This document shows positions 1 through 10,506 of a DNA stretch of 33,919 nucleotides, piece after piece. A program made the translations under genes and the position numbers. Position 1 is the stretch's first letter. Each line of letters starts with the position of its first letter. Location of the stretch: assembly GCF_000485595.1 (NCBI RefSeq), contig NW_014577305.1:99154-133072 (forward strand), read 5' to 3'. The notes beneath the pieces are model-generated. The model did not search any database and was not told the origin of the DNA. It saw only the letters and a list, made by a program, of their open reading frames with translations. The stretch comes from Priapulus caudatus (lineage: Eukaryota; Priapulida; Priapulimorpha; Priapulimorphida; Priapulidae).

Positions 1-9
1 CGCGCGCGC

Positions 10-105
<96 letters not shown>

Positions 106-160
106 GCGTACGTGTGTGAGTGCGTGCTTGCGTGCGTGCGTGCCTGCCTGCCTGCGTGTG
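1..160. repeat. CG/TG dinucleotide microsatellite
   Basis: The window opens inside a run of CG, then about 40 TG units, then CG/CA and TGCG/TGCC tetranucleotides to about 160. It is an alternating purine-pyrimidine tract of the kind that can adopt Z-DNA. Its left end is cut by the window edge, so its full length is unknown. Cys-Val reading frames across it have no significance. Confidence 0.95.
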
Positions 161-990
161 ATATAAGGCTATATTTCATATGGAAATTGTTTCAATGTAA
201 AGTATAGGTATGTAGTTATGTGTTAGCAACCGAAGTGGCAAAAACGGCCGAGAAATGTGACATGCGTACGTGGTGGTATGACCTAGTAGCAGTGCAACGT
301 ACGTGTCTGCACGTAAGTCTATATATCTATGCCGGAACCGACTCGCTTGCTTGCCAAATTACGCTTACACGCACAGGCGTCCTGGCCGCTAAACCGAGTG
401 AGCGCGACCGTTCCCTGCGGTAAAGCCTCGCCCACCGCGTTTCTTTTGCGCGTAAACACGTTCGCTTGTTATTTACGCGTCTGCCTCGCCCCGGCCCGCC
501 GCTGTCGCCCGGGGGCGCTGTGACGCTTCTGCTCACGGTCATGATTGAACGCTCAGTCAGCCGTTTAGACGCAAATGCACGCCCCGGAGGCGCCCGGACA
601 ATATCTACCCGCGCTACTCCCTCCACAGCTTGTATACGGTAATAAGCTTCCCCGAAACCGTACGGAGTTCTTCGATACGGATGCGTTCCGGATTTAGCGC
701 GCGCGCGCGTGCATCGGGATTTCACAAGAATACGCAAATGATGCGAAATCACAGTGAACTTTTGCTTTATCGGAACATGCCCCGCGCATGAAGCAGCATC
801 AGCTTGCAGTAAAATTCGGGAAATGGCTGAAGCGAGTATTAGAGACGTAGCTAGAAACCGCACGTACGAGATCTCGAGCCGGCGCGTATCTACTGTCTGT
901 GCAAATAATTACGTGACGCAGGAATGCATGAAGGCATGCAGAAAATACAAAGAGCAAGCAAGCATAAAGCAGGCAACACAAGAACTGTTG
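161..990. other. Unassigned, locally CpG-rich DNA
   Basis: I see no recognisable gene. The stretch from about 320 to 860 is CpG-rich and open for 178 codons on the minus strand (863 to 327) while also open on the plus strand. The minus frame starts with a hydrophobic signal-like stretch but has no recognisable domain order. I treat it as chance openness of GC-rich DNA, although a promoter or first-exon region cannot be excluded. Confidence 0.4.
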
Positions 991-1141
991 CGTGCGCGCT
1001 GTGTGTGCGTGCGTGCGTGCGCGTGCGTTCGTGCGTGCGTGCGCGTGCGTTCGTGCGTGCGTGCGTGTGTGTGCGTGTGCGTGTGCGTGTGCGTGTGCGT
1101 GTGCGTGTGCGTGTGTGTATACACACACACACACACACATA
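991..1141. repeat. GTGC/GT compound microsatellite
   Basis: GTGC tetranucleotides give way to GTGTGC hexamers and then to a short ACACAC run. All surrounding reading frames come from the repeat. Confidence 0.95.
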
Positions 1142-4100
1142 TATAATACTTTATAGTTACTTTAGCAGTGTTTCCACGTGTTTGTCTCAACTGATCCCTG
1201 GAGCCTTCCCTGCATGGGACTTTCCGGAGGATTTTGATAATTTTGTTGTACGTAGGGCGCTTTGCAGTAAGCCCCCCCCCCCCCCGCGCCAAAATTGAAT
1301 TGCCTCCCAGTGTACAAACCACACCTCCTTTAACACTTAATAAACGTCTATTATTATTAAATGTCTTATTAGCACATCATATAGCCTACCTAACCAATAG
1401 ACTAATGATTTGTTATTTGTTAGAGCTCCCTAAACGTCAAATCTAACGCGGATGTAAATCCCATAATCTTTTACACCCATGATCTGCCACACCCACTATC
1501 GTGACAGCCATTACAGTAGATTGTTATTAATTCGGTTATAGCAAAAGCTTATGTGCTAACGGTGGTTGGCTGTGTGTGCGGGTCGCATTTCAAGGCAATA
1601 CGGATTTAATTTTCAATTTTATTTGATGTAGCAGAACAAAAATCAGGGGCATGTGTCATAAATGGGCGTTGCGATGATGTTGATAAAAGTACTTTACCAT
1701 AGAGAAATCTCGTTATGCACCCAATACTTGTTTAATGCATGTAAAGTGTAACCTGTATTTCTGTAGTTCTATTACCGAGTCCCCAAGCATCACAATAACG
1801 TGTAGCACTGTTCATGTATTCCTTGTATTATATACACCTGCATCATTTTTGTCTTGTGGTATTATACTTCCCAACTAACTACTACAACATTATACTTTAT
1901 AACTACTAGGCCTACTACATGATGATGTTAGGCCACGTCAAGGGTTCCATGTCTGTAACCGACATGTCTGCTATCTAAAATGTTTGTTTTTCAGTCTACT
2001 TAATTACCTTGTCACAAACCATGTTACTTCAATGCCAGTAGCTGGTAGCACATATAAGGAAGCCGGCTTAAACTAACTACACATAACATATATTTATCTC
2101 TGTATAGAGTAAATAAATAATAGGTAAAGTAAGGTGTAGGGGTATAAGTAGGGTAACCTAATGGGTAGGACTGGTAGGTAGTTGCGTAGGTATAATTCAC
2201 TCCTGGCGGCCGCTGTCAGGAACATCATAAATATATATATGACTATCATGAGTCTAAAAATTTCATAATTTTTGCACGACACTTCTTTTTTTAATTTATA
2301 ACGCTTTAGATTCATGACGTCATAACTATTTATGTTGTTACTGACAATGACCCCCCCCCCCCATCAGATCTCCACATACTATATTGCCGGTGACGTTAGT
2401 ACGCGAATGGAGAAGGTATACGTGCCTATGTGCAGCAGTTTACGCTGACGACAGATTAATCTCCCACTAAAAAAAACTGAAATGAAAATGCGGTAAGTAC
2501 TGTTCGAAATACAGAGACGTGGGTTTAATGACACGTCGTGTATCCATTTAAAATGGTCGAGTAATATAACGGTGAGCGTACATTGACAGTTGAGTTCGAA
2601 CATCGATCAGCGCTGTCAAATGATAACGACGCGTCGATAAACGCACCAGCTTGAATGTCAGTCCACGTAGATACACGCATAAGTAAACACCGGCTATCAA
2701 ACTTTATCGTCTAATTCTTTCAGTTAAGCCACTCTACTTGGGATACTCCAGCGTCGCTCCCGATAAGCGAGGAGAGGGTGTTGTTAGGTCGAATCTGTGC
2801 CCGTATAAACACAACTGCAGCTAAGCCGTGGCCGAACAAACAGCGCGCATACGGCTTTTACTGTATCCCATATACATCGTGTATTGCCCCGTAACTAATT
2901 ACACGTGCAAATCAGCAGGGCGACACCGGCAGTGATTTTCTCATGTTCATGCGGCTCATCGGAACACTGGGGTAAAGGTTACGGTGCCTCGTTTAGTATA
3001 GGCCTCTACCTACACGTCGCACTTCGTTCGGTTACGCAGCTTGTTCCACTCGCCTGTAGCGAAACTAAGGGGTTACATAGCTAGAGCTAGTTCAGTTAGT
3101 CCTAGTAGAGTTGTCTTTTTACACCGCCTTATTGAGAATCAACCTCACGGTCTCGGCCACAGGCACTTTTGGAATCAGTCTGCAGTACTGGTTTTATTCT
3201 ATTTTTAATTTCCTGGACTGATAAGCCGGTATCAGAATTCAAACGGCATATGCCCTTGACAAAAAACCCTGATATAGTGCCATGTTGTATGCAAGACATG
3301 GAACGCTTGTCCGCAAGAATCTTAAAGCGGATGCGCTGTATAGACGTGACATGATCGACAACGCCAGTGAAGATAGAAACGTAGATTATGACCTATGTGC
3401 ACGTACGACTCGGGGTGTCGCCATGGATGGTTGCTTTGCGCCTCAAATGTCCGATAGCTTGAACATGGCGGTAATCGTGATAAAATAATGATGATGATTA
3501 TCAAAATATCATTACTCTTACCGGTTTCTTCTTAAATTGTTAAAAATTTGATGGCCATTATCCTAATATATTAAAGGTTTAGAGAGTATATTGATACGTT
3601 CTGTACTGTTACTACTGAGTATGAGTGTAGAAGTATTAATTATAACACGTAGGGCCTGAAGGGGTCATAGTCCATAAATTGGCAATAATCATCACCCAGC
3701 GAATATTATCGCAACGAGGAAACCATCTGTAACGTCATCACAAGATGGTGCTGTCGAATATGTCAGTTCTAATGTTACTGCAAATAAATAGTTAAAATCG
3801 AAAATAGTACGAAAACAGAAAACGTACTTGCAAAAACACTGGAAGTTGAACTATGGCAACCCGCTGCTTCAGTTGAAGCAGCATTCCTGGCAAAAGCGCG
3901 AATTTCATGCATTTACCTAACCGCCTATCGTGTAATTTACATATATCATAAATTTATCATCTTCTCAACATTACACACTCTTTAAGACTACAGTGTGCTC
4001 CATGAATAAGAAAACTACGCATGGTCAATAAGATTAACATTGAATATTTGCACGCAAAATTGAAAATCATGACATAAGCACGCAGCAATGGCTACCGCAG

Positions 4101-4840
4101 TGAGATCTACAGGCTATTGTGCATAAAGCTGTTCAACGGGTTTACGATCGACGGATAGCTGGCTAGTAACATTTATCCTCAAACTATTTATGTTCTAGTT
4201 TCATCACTGACGTACAGACAGAATCTAATGTAGTTGTGCTTGTAAGTGAAGAAATCAATACTGTAGCAGGCATGCATCTCCTGCGAATATATATATACTC
4301 AGGATTCAGTGGGAATTCTACGGCATATGCGCATCGAAAACTATTCCGCTGGTATAGCTAAGTTGGATCTATAAACGCTACCATGGGATTCCTTCTCACA
4401 AATTCCGTGACCAATCCTGAACATGACGAGCTAAATTTGTATCAAGTGTTATAACTACAAGTCTAATAATATTTTCTTGTTGTTGTACATTCAATGTCTC
4501 ATGTCGGAAATTCTTCATCGGCCTAGAGCAAAAACTGTTCACTAACAAAATACTGTCCTCGAAATGTGTGTAAAATATTCTAGATGCAAACAAACCAATG
4601 AAAAGAACCGCTGACGGAACAGACCCAACCACGTAACATAAACCTCCTCTAGTTACTGCACCAGACTATTCTAAAACGCTTACCGATTCGTAACCGCCCA
4701 TTAAAAATAATATTATTGTAAATCGGTGTGAAATATAATGGATGCAAACCCGACTGGAAGGATTCTACGACATCATCTAATTCTAGATAAGACCTAACTT
4801 CGTAACATATATAGGCCCTATACTCATTATTGGATGGACT
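1142..4840. other. Unassigned intergenic DNA
   Basis: About 3.7 kb of moderately AT-rich sequence in which I recognise no gene, RNA or transposon. It has homopolymer C runs near 1272-1285 and 2351-2362, typical of hypervariable or assembly-sensitive sites. No reading frame exceeds about 78 codons, and none resembles a known family. Confidence 0.5.
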
Positions 4841-4899
4841 CTGCAACACTCTACAAACTGCCCAGCCCTCCCCCCCCCATATCTGCTCTGCCCTTGAGG

Positions 4900-4936
<37 letters not shown>

Positions 4937-4974
4937 CGCTCTACAAACTGCTCTGCTTTTGCTCTGCAACACTC
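4841..4974. repeat. Short duplication flanking a CT microsatellite
   Basis: A 21-bp segment beginning CTGCAACACTCTACAAACTG at 4841 recurs at 4931 with one mismatch, and a third partial copy (CTCTGCAACACTC) lies near 4962. A perfect CT run (about 4903-4932) sits between the first two copies, along with a C-rich stretch. This is a short tandem duplication with a period of about 90 bp that has expanded at an internal CT tract. Confidence 0.75.
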
Positions 4975-4989
4975 ACTGTATCGGGCTTC

Positions 4990-5800
4990 TCAAAATGAAT
5001 CGGCGAAGCCGCGCCCCTTTAAGACAAGATTTAGAGACAAATTTGTGGTCATAATTTTTCTACCCATTTTAGTTGATAGATCGCAGCAAGATCGCAGCCA
5101 TGGGCAGCTATGTATTAGTAGATTGTGATGTATTTCGCCTCCCAAACAATTCAAAATTCCCGCACTAGTCAATTCTTAACACAGGCGTTCAATGATGGGA
5201 AATTTATAAAAGTGCTGATATCTCGGTTGTTAAAAATGTAAAAGTAGGTGATTTTTCAAGCGCTATTTCTCGAAACTCGCAACTCCGATTCAAAATTTTT
5301 GGTTACGTTTCAATGCTAGCATATCAAAGGAAAACAGGATCCGTGGAATTTAAAAAAAAAATGTATTTTATGAGTTATGGCTCTTTGTTTACGAAATTGT
5401 TGCGTTTAGAAATTCACTACACATTTGTGTACATCTTTTCAACTTATTTCCTAAATTAAAGCATTTAAAGAAAATTCCAGGGAGCGTTTTTTAGTTCATA
5501 TTATGAACAACTTATGGTTAAAAGTTTAGGTCCCAACTCTTTGCTGTTTCTGAGAAATAGCAAAAATAGCATGTTTTTGTATAAATTCACAATTTTTACC
5601 GTCAATTAATTAGCGATGAATTTCGCCGAGAGCGTAGAGAGACATCTCTCGTATGTAATGGATATGAGTTTGATTGAATTTGATGAGTAGTTATGTTGCA
5701 ATGCCATTTACAGTGTTACCGGTCCGTAACCCTTACAGTATCCTTAAAATTTATACAGCCTGCAACGTGCGTGCCCCCATCGCCACGAACGCCCACGCGC
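4990..5800. other. Unassigned AT-rich DNA, possible old repeat
   Basis: There is no gene here. The 5200-5620 stretch is AT-rich and has the even, low-complexity texture often seen in degraded transposon sequence. I see no TIRs, LTRs or reading frame to support that, so it stays unassigned. Confidence 0.3.
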
Positions 5801-5818
5801 AGTAGCAGCAGCAGCAGC

Positions 5819-5867
<49 letters not shown>

Positions 5868-5909
5868 GCATCAACATAAACAACAGCACCATTACTCCAA
5901 TCCACTACT

Positions 5910-5954
<45 letters not shown>

Positions 5955-6035
5955 GCGGCAGCAGCGGCAGCAGCGGCAGCAGCGGCAGCAGTAGCAACAG
6001 CAGCAGCAGCAGCAGCGACAGCAGCAGCAGCTCGT
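5801..6035. repeat. AAC/AGC trinucleotide repeat block
   Basis: AGC repeats lead into a long AAC run (about 5819-5866), then a short unique spacer, a second AAC run (about 5909-5952), and GGCAGCAGC and CAGCAG repeats to 6035. In one plus-strand frame the block reads poly-Asn, then Ser-Gly and poly-Ser, within a 136-codon frame (5693-6103). Homopolymeric residues alone do not show coding, and flanking residues match no family I know. I therefore call it a microsatellite. A low-complexity exon remains a minor possibility. Confidence 0.85.
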
Positions 6036-6884
6036 TAGCAACGCGGCAGTCTGTCACCAGAGCTCAACCGCGTGATCCGAACTCGTGTTGCGAACCTAGC
6101 TAGTCGCCGCCAGATCCCCGAAGCGTGCACGCGCGCACGCACGCGCGCACGCATGCGGAGCAATCAATACTCCACAGCGCGGTCTCAACGCGGCCATCCA
6201 AAAACCATGGCAGCGCTAGTGTTCGCAGACGGCTATGCGTGTAGTGCTGCGGGCAGACAACAGGGCACGCAGCAGTTTTGCCGCCGCCGCCGCTGTTACT
6301 GCATGCATACACTGCTAATACTCTAGCTCTGCCGCTATGTGCGTGCACTCAGACGACCGGCACTGCCGACAAGCATGCCGGTTTTCAATTTCCTGTCAGC
6401 AGTGTCACGCCAAATAACGTCAGATCCGGCCGGCCCCACCCTATCATCACGCACGGGCGGGCTCAACCATCGCATTTTTCAGTAGGTTCGTGCGGGTGCG
6501 TCTCACCCACCCACTCAACTCGTACAGTTCTGGTGACGCGTTACACAGGCTTACAGACAAACAAAACATGCCTGCCTGCCTGCCTGTCAGCCAGCCTGCG
6601 GGCGTTCGTGTCGCACGCACGTCTGCTCACGTACCCTTCACGGACGGACACGCACACACGTACGCGCGCACGCATGCACGTACGTGCGCACACGCGAACG
6701 ACGCCTGGGTGGTAAAGGCATTAAAACAGTACATTCGGCGAGATATGCCTATAATAAATGTGCAACTATATACGCTGCCCTTTCAACCTTTCCATTTCCT
6801 TTCCAAAATTGGCCGGCCCATATCACTGGCTACAGGAACACGTCCGCACCATGCATGCTGTATTGTATATACAGCGAAATAAGG
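6036..6884. other. Unassigned CpG-rich DNA with short ACGC runs
   Basis: No gene is recognised. Short GCGCACGC and CTGC runs occur near 6127-6155 and 6570-6600, and a further ACGC stretch near 6650-6690. Overlapping short frames on both strands have Arg/His/Thr-biased composition typical of these repeats. Confidence 0.4.
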
Positions 6885-6929
6885 AAAGAGCAAGAGAGAG
6901 GGAGCGAGAGAGAGAGAGAAATCGAACGA

Positions 6930-6964
<35 letters not shown>

Positions 6965-6978
6965 CGAGAGAGAAGGGG

Positions 6979-7023
<45 letters not shown>

Positions 7024-7030
7024 GAGAGAA
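6885..7030. repeat. GA dinucleotide microsatellite
   Basis: Nearly pure purine (GA)n with occasional interruptions. It is a homopurine-homopyrimidine tract of the type that can form triplex (H-DNA). The Arg-Glu and Leu-Ser frames read through it are artefacts. Confidence 0.95.
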
Positions 7031-7734
7031 GAGCGAGAATAAATGTGTACAGTTTGCGTGAAGGCGGACTCCTGCGCTCATGCACCCAGCGGCTTAGCGG
7101 TGAACGCCGATTGAATGACAAGAACACGCTCCTGTATATAAATACAGTACACCTACTTTATTCAAAACATGATTATTATTCTGCACACACACAGACGGCA
7201 TGTGGAATAAAACGGGAAAAAATTATTCAGTCTGATCACCTCGCCGTCATCCAGATCCACAAAAATATAACAACATGAAAGATTCTCGTGACGTCACACA
7301 ATACTACTAAAATTATTCATCGGACGACGAACACTGTCGCGTGGTTCTCGTATCCCGGTTGGTTCCCGGATCGTCTGCCAGTGTGCGCGCCACATCGCCG
7401 GTTTCCAACGTTTCCTGCCGCAGAAACAGTGCAAGCTTATTTAATCCTTATAAAGGCGGGCCACGGAGCGGCGTACGTGTTTGCGACGTCGCTTTGGCGG
7501 GCGGCCAACAATTCTGCAAGCGGCCAACACGTGCTATTTACGACCGCCATCGCCACGTTTATCTTCCATCGGCGCTCGGCGACGTGACGTCACGCGGCTG
7601 CGGCGCTGTAGCGCGCCGTAAAAACTTCCACGATCTGCTGATGACTCATCACGCAGTTCATAGCGAAGGACACAGCTGCCGGCAGCAGCGACTACAGCAC
7701 GCTCGCCGAGGCGCGAGATGACGTAGTCATTACA
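7031..7734. promoter_or_regulatory. CpG-rich block with two perfect CRE palindromes
   Basis: Perfect TGACGTCA palindromes lie at 7289-7296 and 7585-7592. The DNA between about 7330 and 7730 is GC- and CpG-rich and flanked by AT-rich sequence. TGACGTCA is the consensus site for CREB/ATF factors. This could be the promoter of a gene outside the window or a distal element of the leftward IRF2BP-like gene, whose 3' end lies about 0.9 kb to the right. No TATA box or exon can be tied to it, so the call is tentative. Confidence 0.3.
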
Positions 7735-8068
7735 CGAGCGGAGGAGGGGGAGGAGGAGGAGGAGGACGAGGAGGCGAGGGGAGGAGGACGAGGAGGCGAG
7801 GGGAGGAGGGGGAGGAGGAGGAGGAGGAGGAGGGGGAGAAGGTAAAAGGAGGAGGAAGAAGGAGAGGAGTAAGTAGAGCTCAGATAAGAGAAGGTAAAGG
7901 AGGAGGAAGAGGGAGAGGAGTAAGTAGAGCTCAGATAAGAGGAGGTAAAGGAGGGAGAGGATGGGAAGGTGGAGGAGGGGAAGGAGGAAGAGCAGGTAGA
8001 GGAAAAAAAGGAAAAGGAAGAGGAGGATGGAAGGAGGAAGAAGAGGTGCAAAGAGAGAATGACAAGGA
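7735..8068. repeat. GGA-rich purine tract with 51-bp duplication
   Basis: About 330 bp of almost pure purine built from GGA, GGGGA and GAAG units. Inside it, a segment containing GTAAGTAGAGCTCAGATAAG occurs twice (near 7869 and 7920), a period of 51 bp, so part of the tract grew by a larger duplication. GGA/GGGGGA runs at 7740-7840 could form G-quadruplexes on the plus strand. The Ser-rich minus-strand frame here is a repeat artefact. Confidence 0.9.
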
Positions 8069-8192
8069 GGCTCGCGTGCAGAAATGAAGTCGGGAGACTC
8101 CGATATGACACAGTTCGTCCGTCAGTAATCTAAAGATAAATATCCAGAATAAACTCAAAACTGTAAACAGGTGGAGAACAAGTAAGCCTGAC
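8069..8192. other. Downstream flank of the IRF2BP-like gene
   Basis: Unique sequence lying beyond the probable 3' UTR end of the leftward gene. No feature is recognised. The homology with the second copy at 10212 starts just to the right, at 8193. Confidence 0.4.
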
Positions 8193-8462
8193 CGTCTCTT
8201 CATTCGCACCTCTACGGGGCAGTGGGGGATGGTGACATCACAGTCACGCGGCCGTATAAAGATTAAGTATCGTATGTACATAAACAACAGATGAATGAAA
8301 ACATCTAACGGGGTTTCGTCGACGAAAACGTTTCGGTTTTCAGGAATAACAATCTGCCGAATGACCCGCCAGTGAATTCCGGCTGTACCGTTCACCTATC
8401 AAACTGTCCCGCTTGGCAACGCCGACAAAGCAACAGCGAAAGGCGGCCGACCAGGCCCAGAG
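8193..8462 (-). other. Probable 3' UTR of the IRF2BP-like gene
   Basis: This segment follows the TAA stop of exon 2 on the minus strand. It is almost identical to 10212-10482. No canonical AATAAA is present on the minus strand here: at 8199-8204 the minus strand reads AATGAA, while the second copy reads AATAAA at the same place (10218-10223). It may be the transcript's 3' end using a variant signal, or transcription may end further left. The limits are inferred. Confidence 0.45.
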
Positions 8463-8992
8463 TTATGTCTCCTTCTCCTTCTTGACTCTCACCTCCTCTC
8501 CGAGGATCGTGGCGATTTCACCCTGCATGAAAGCCCACGGCACGTTTGAGCCTACCAGGGGGCACTTCTCGCCACTCGGGCAATACACCTCGTTGCCGGC
8601 GCCCTGCCGTTTGATGCTCTCCCGCGAGCACGGAAAGCAGAACTTGTGGTGCGGAATCGAGGGACACTGCACAAAGTGTGTGTCTTCTAGTCGCTCGTGG
8701 CACAGAGTGCACGTAAGCGTCGTTGTTCCGCCGCCGCTGCCGCTGCCGCTGCTGCTCGCACTCGATTCGGGAATGCAGCCCTCGCTCGAGCCGCTACCGT
8801 TGACACGCGACCTCGCGTTTCCGGGAGAGTGCGGACTGTGTCGCACGTGCGCCACCCGCCCGTTCAGGGATGCTTCTTTTCCCGGCGACTCCTGCCGCGG
8901 CAGATTCTCCGTGACCGACATGAGCGCCGCCATCGGCGACGGACCGTTCTGCTGCAGCATTCCACTGGACTCCGGCGGCGTCCGACTGTTGA
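8463..8992 (-). CDS. IRF2BP-like corepressor, exon 2 (C-terminal RING-like domain)
   Basis: This is the last coding exon of an interferon regulatory factor 2-binding protein homologue (IRF2BP1/2/IRF2BPL family), nuclear corepressors whose C-terminal RING-like domain contacts IRF2. It encodes residues 235-410 of a predicted 410-residue protein, after the codon shared with exon 1. A linker beginning NSRTPPE, then NGPSPMAAL, matches the family's conserved pre-domain motif. A Ser/Gly-rich spacer follows, then the domain: C329-x2-C332, [12 protein letters not shown] (C344), H349/H350, C353-x2-C356, C372 and C378, ending [13 protein letters not shown] and a short KKEKET tail before TAA. The domain agrees almost residue for residue with what I know of vertebrate members. 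The proposed acceptor is GCAG at 8996-8993, because it restores frame with exon 1. GAG three bases upstream also fits. No strong polypyrimidine tract precedes either, so the exact edge is uncertain. Confidence 0.93.
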
Positions 8993-9720
8993 CTGCTCTT
9001 ACGTGAACTCCTGGTCCAATGTAACCAACTGAAATAACGAGAGATGTTAGGATACTGTAGCTGTCAGCTGTGTCCGACTGTTGACCGCTGTCACGTGAAC
9101 TCCTGGTCCAATGTAACCAACTGAAACAGCCAAGAGATGCTAAGGTGCTAAAGTTGGCAACTGCAGATACGACTCCTCACCGAATCTCCTTCCCTGCTGG
9201 ACTGCCCTTCCAAGAACTCCCGATTCTGTGTAACCAACTTAAAATAACAACAGATGTTAAGATAAGTACTGTAGTTGTCAGCTGTGTCCGAATGATAACC
9301 GCTCTCACGTGAACTCCTGTAATCGGGTCCACTGTAACGACATGGGGTCCACTGTAATCGACTGAAATAAGAGATACTGAAATAATGTCGTGTTCAACCG
9401 CAGGCACGGCCCCCTGACAAGTACCCCTCTCCGTAGCTATACCCGTGTAGCCATTCGTTCCGCCACAGGCGGTTTAAGACGTTCGCTACCAGTGGCGGAG
9501 TGGTGAGCTACACGGGTATAGCTACCGTCCCTACTATTGGACTGTCCTTGCATGAACACCTGGTAATACGTATACACCTGAAATAACAAGAGATACTAAG
9601 ATGTAGCTGTCAACTACAAACTGATAAGTTCCACTCCCACCTGCTAGACTGCCCTTGCATGAGTTCCTGGTCCGTTGTAACTAACTGAAACGATAACCAA
9701 TAGTAAGATACTGTTTCTCA
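8981..9720. repeat. Degenerate ~92-bp tandem repeat in the intron
   Basis: A unit beginning TCCGACTGTTGAC and containing CACGTGAACTCCTGG and GTAACCAACTGAAA recurs with decay. Clear starts are at 8981, 9073 and 9287, and partial or diverged copies lie near 9150-9250, 9541 and 9640. The first two copies are 92 bp apart. The first unit overlaps the start of exon 2, so the splice-acceptor region and the first codons are themselves part of the repeat. The rest lies in the intron. Confidence 0.75.
9433..9525. mobile_element. Foldback element with 19-bp perfect inverted repeats
   Basis: GTAGCTATACCCGTGTAGC (9433-9451) is the exact reverse complement of 9507-9525. Weaker pairing extends the arms to about 32 bp each (9433-9464 and 9494-9525) around a loop of about 29 bp. 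It lies inside the IRF2BP-like intron. Its ~93-bp length and terminal inverted repeats suggest a small MITE, but I see no convincing target-site duplication. Confidence 0.6.
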
Positions 9721-9990
9721 GTCAGACACAACCCCATGGCAGGTTAGACACAACCCCTGACGACAAAAGCACCACTTCAGCAGATGATAATAACAGCTAT
9801 GCTCAGGTGTAACAAGAAAGACACACGAAGGAAATTTGAATAAGGTGCCACCCTTCGTAACGCCTTTCCATGCGACATACACAAAGCCAAATACGTGCAA
9901 AACACTGCTTTCCTCGCACGAATGCATTCTTCTTCTAGCAGTGTAACCGACGATGGGGGTTAAATAGGAAAAAGATACCCCCATTAGTAA

Positions 9991-10070
9991 CTCTAGCACT
10001 ATAGCCCTCATTGACACTGCCACAGGCGAACGTGCCTCTGGCAGTGACAACGAGGCCTACAGTACTAGAG
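9991..10070 (-). ncRNA. Intronic long hairpin, pre-miRNA-like or MITE
   Basis: Two 37-nt arms (9991-10027 and 10034-10070) pair at 31 of 37 positions around a 6-nt loop. Three of the six mismatches become G-U wobbles only in the minus-strand RNA, which is the sense strand of the surrounding intron, so the transcript from that strand folds better than the other. Size and shape fit a microRNA precursor. A decayed foldback transposon would look the same, and no seed or conservation can be judged here. Confidence 0.3.
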
Positions 10071-10214
10071 CTTCATCAGTAGACGACCGTATACATTACA
10101 GATGGACACGTATGTAATCAGGAGTAAGCTAATACGTGATCCTTATTATCCATAGTTTATCTCACTACTGGGGTAACCAGGATGGAATAAACACCGGGGG
10201 GGGGGTAGACGCGT
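10069..10214. repeat. Segment A, first copy of a ~145-bp intronic duplication
   Basis: The segment starts AGCTTCATCAGTAG and ends in a poly-G run plus TAGACGCGT. It is repeated nearly identically at 10507-10647. The right part differs: TATCTCACTACTGGGG here versus TATCTCCTGAGTTAA in the other copy. It abuts a copy of the gene's own 3' end (10212-10506). Confidence 0.9.
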
Positions 10215-10506
10215 CTCTTTATTCGCACCTCTACGGGGGCAGTGGGGATGGTGACATCACAGTCACGCGGCCGTATAAAGATCAAGTATCGTATGTACAT
10301 AAACAACAGATGAATGAAAACATTCTAACGGGTTTTCGTCGACGAAAACGTTTCGGTTTTCAGGAATAACAATCTGCCGAATGACCCGCCAGTGAATTCC
10401 GGCTGTACCGTTCACCTATCAAACTGTCCCGCTTGGCAACGCCGACAAAGCAACAGCGAAAGGCGGCCGACCAGGCCCAGAGTTATGTCTCCTTCTCCTT
10501 CTTGAC
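10212..10506 (-). pseudogene. Intronic copy of the IRF2BP-like 3' end (last codons plus 3' UTR)
   Basis: About 295 bp nearly identical to 8193-8486, differing by a few substitutions and mostly homopolymer-length indels. On the minus strand it includes the last residues of exon 2 (VKKEKET) with the TAA stop at 10489-10491, plus the following 3' UTR, but none of the RING-like domain. It is cut off exactly at CTTGAC (10501-10506), where segment A resumes. It lies between exon 1 and exon 2 of the real gene, so it must be spliced out for a full protein. It retains an AATAAA on the minus strand at 10223-10218, which could allow premature polyadenylation. It could also be an assembly artefact. Confidence 0.88.

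Noticed and set aside
327-863. 178-codon minus-strand frame containing GDSGGP, as in serine proteases
   Set aside because: No catalytic His or Asp context, no preceding Cys and no downstream substrate-pocket motif. Neighbouring residues are repeat-like or Arg-rich. The motif is probably coincidental.
5693-6103. Poly-Asn/Ser frame as a possible low-complexity protein
   Set aside because: It comes entirely from AAC and AGC repeats, and flanking residues show no domain.
7692-8111. Ser-rich 139-codon minus-strand frame
   Set aside because: It is derived from the GGA purine tract.
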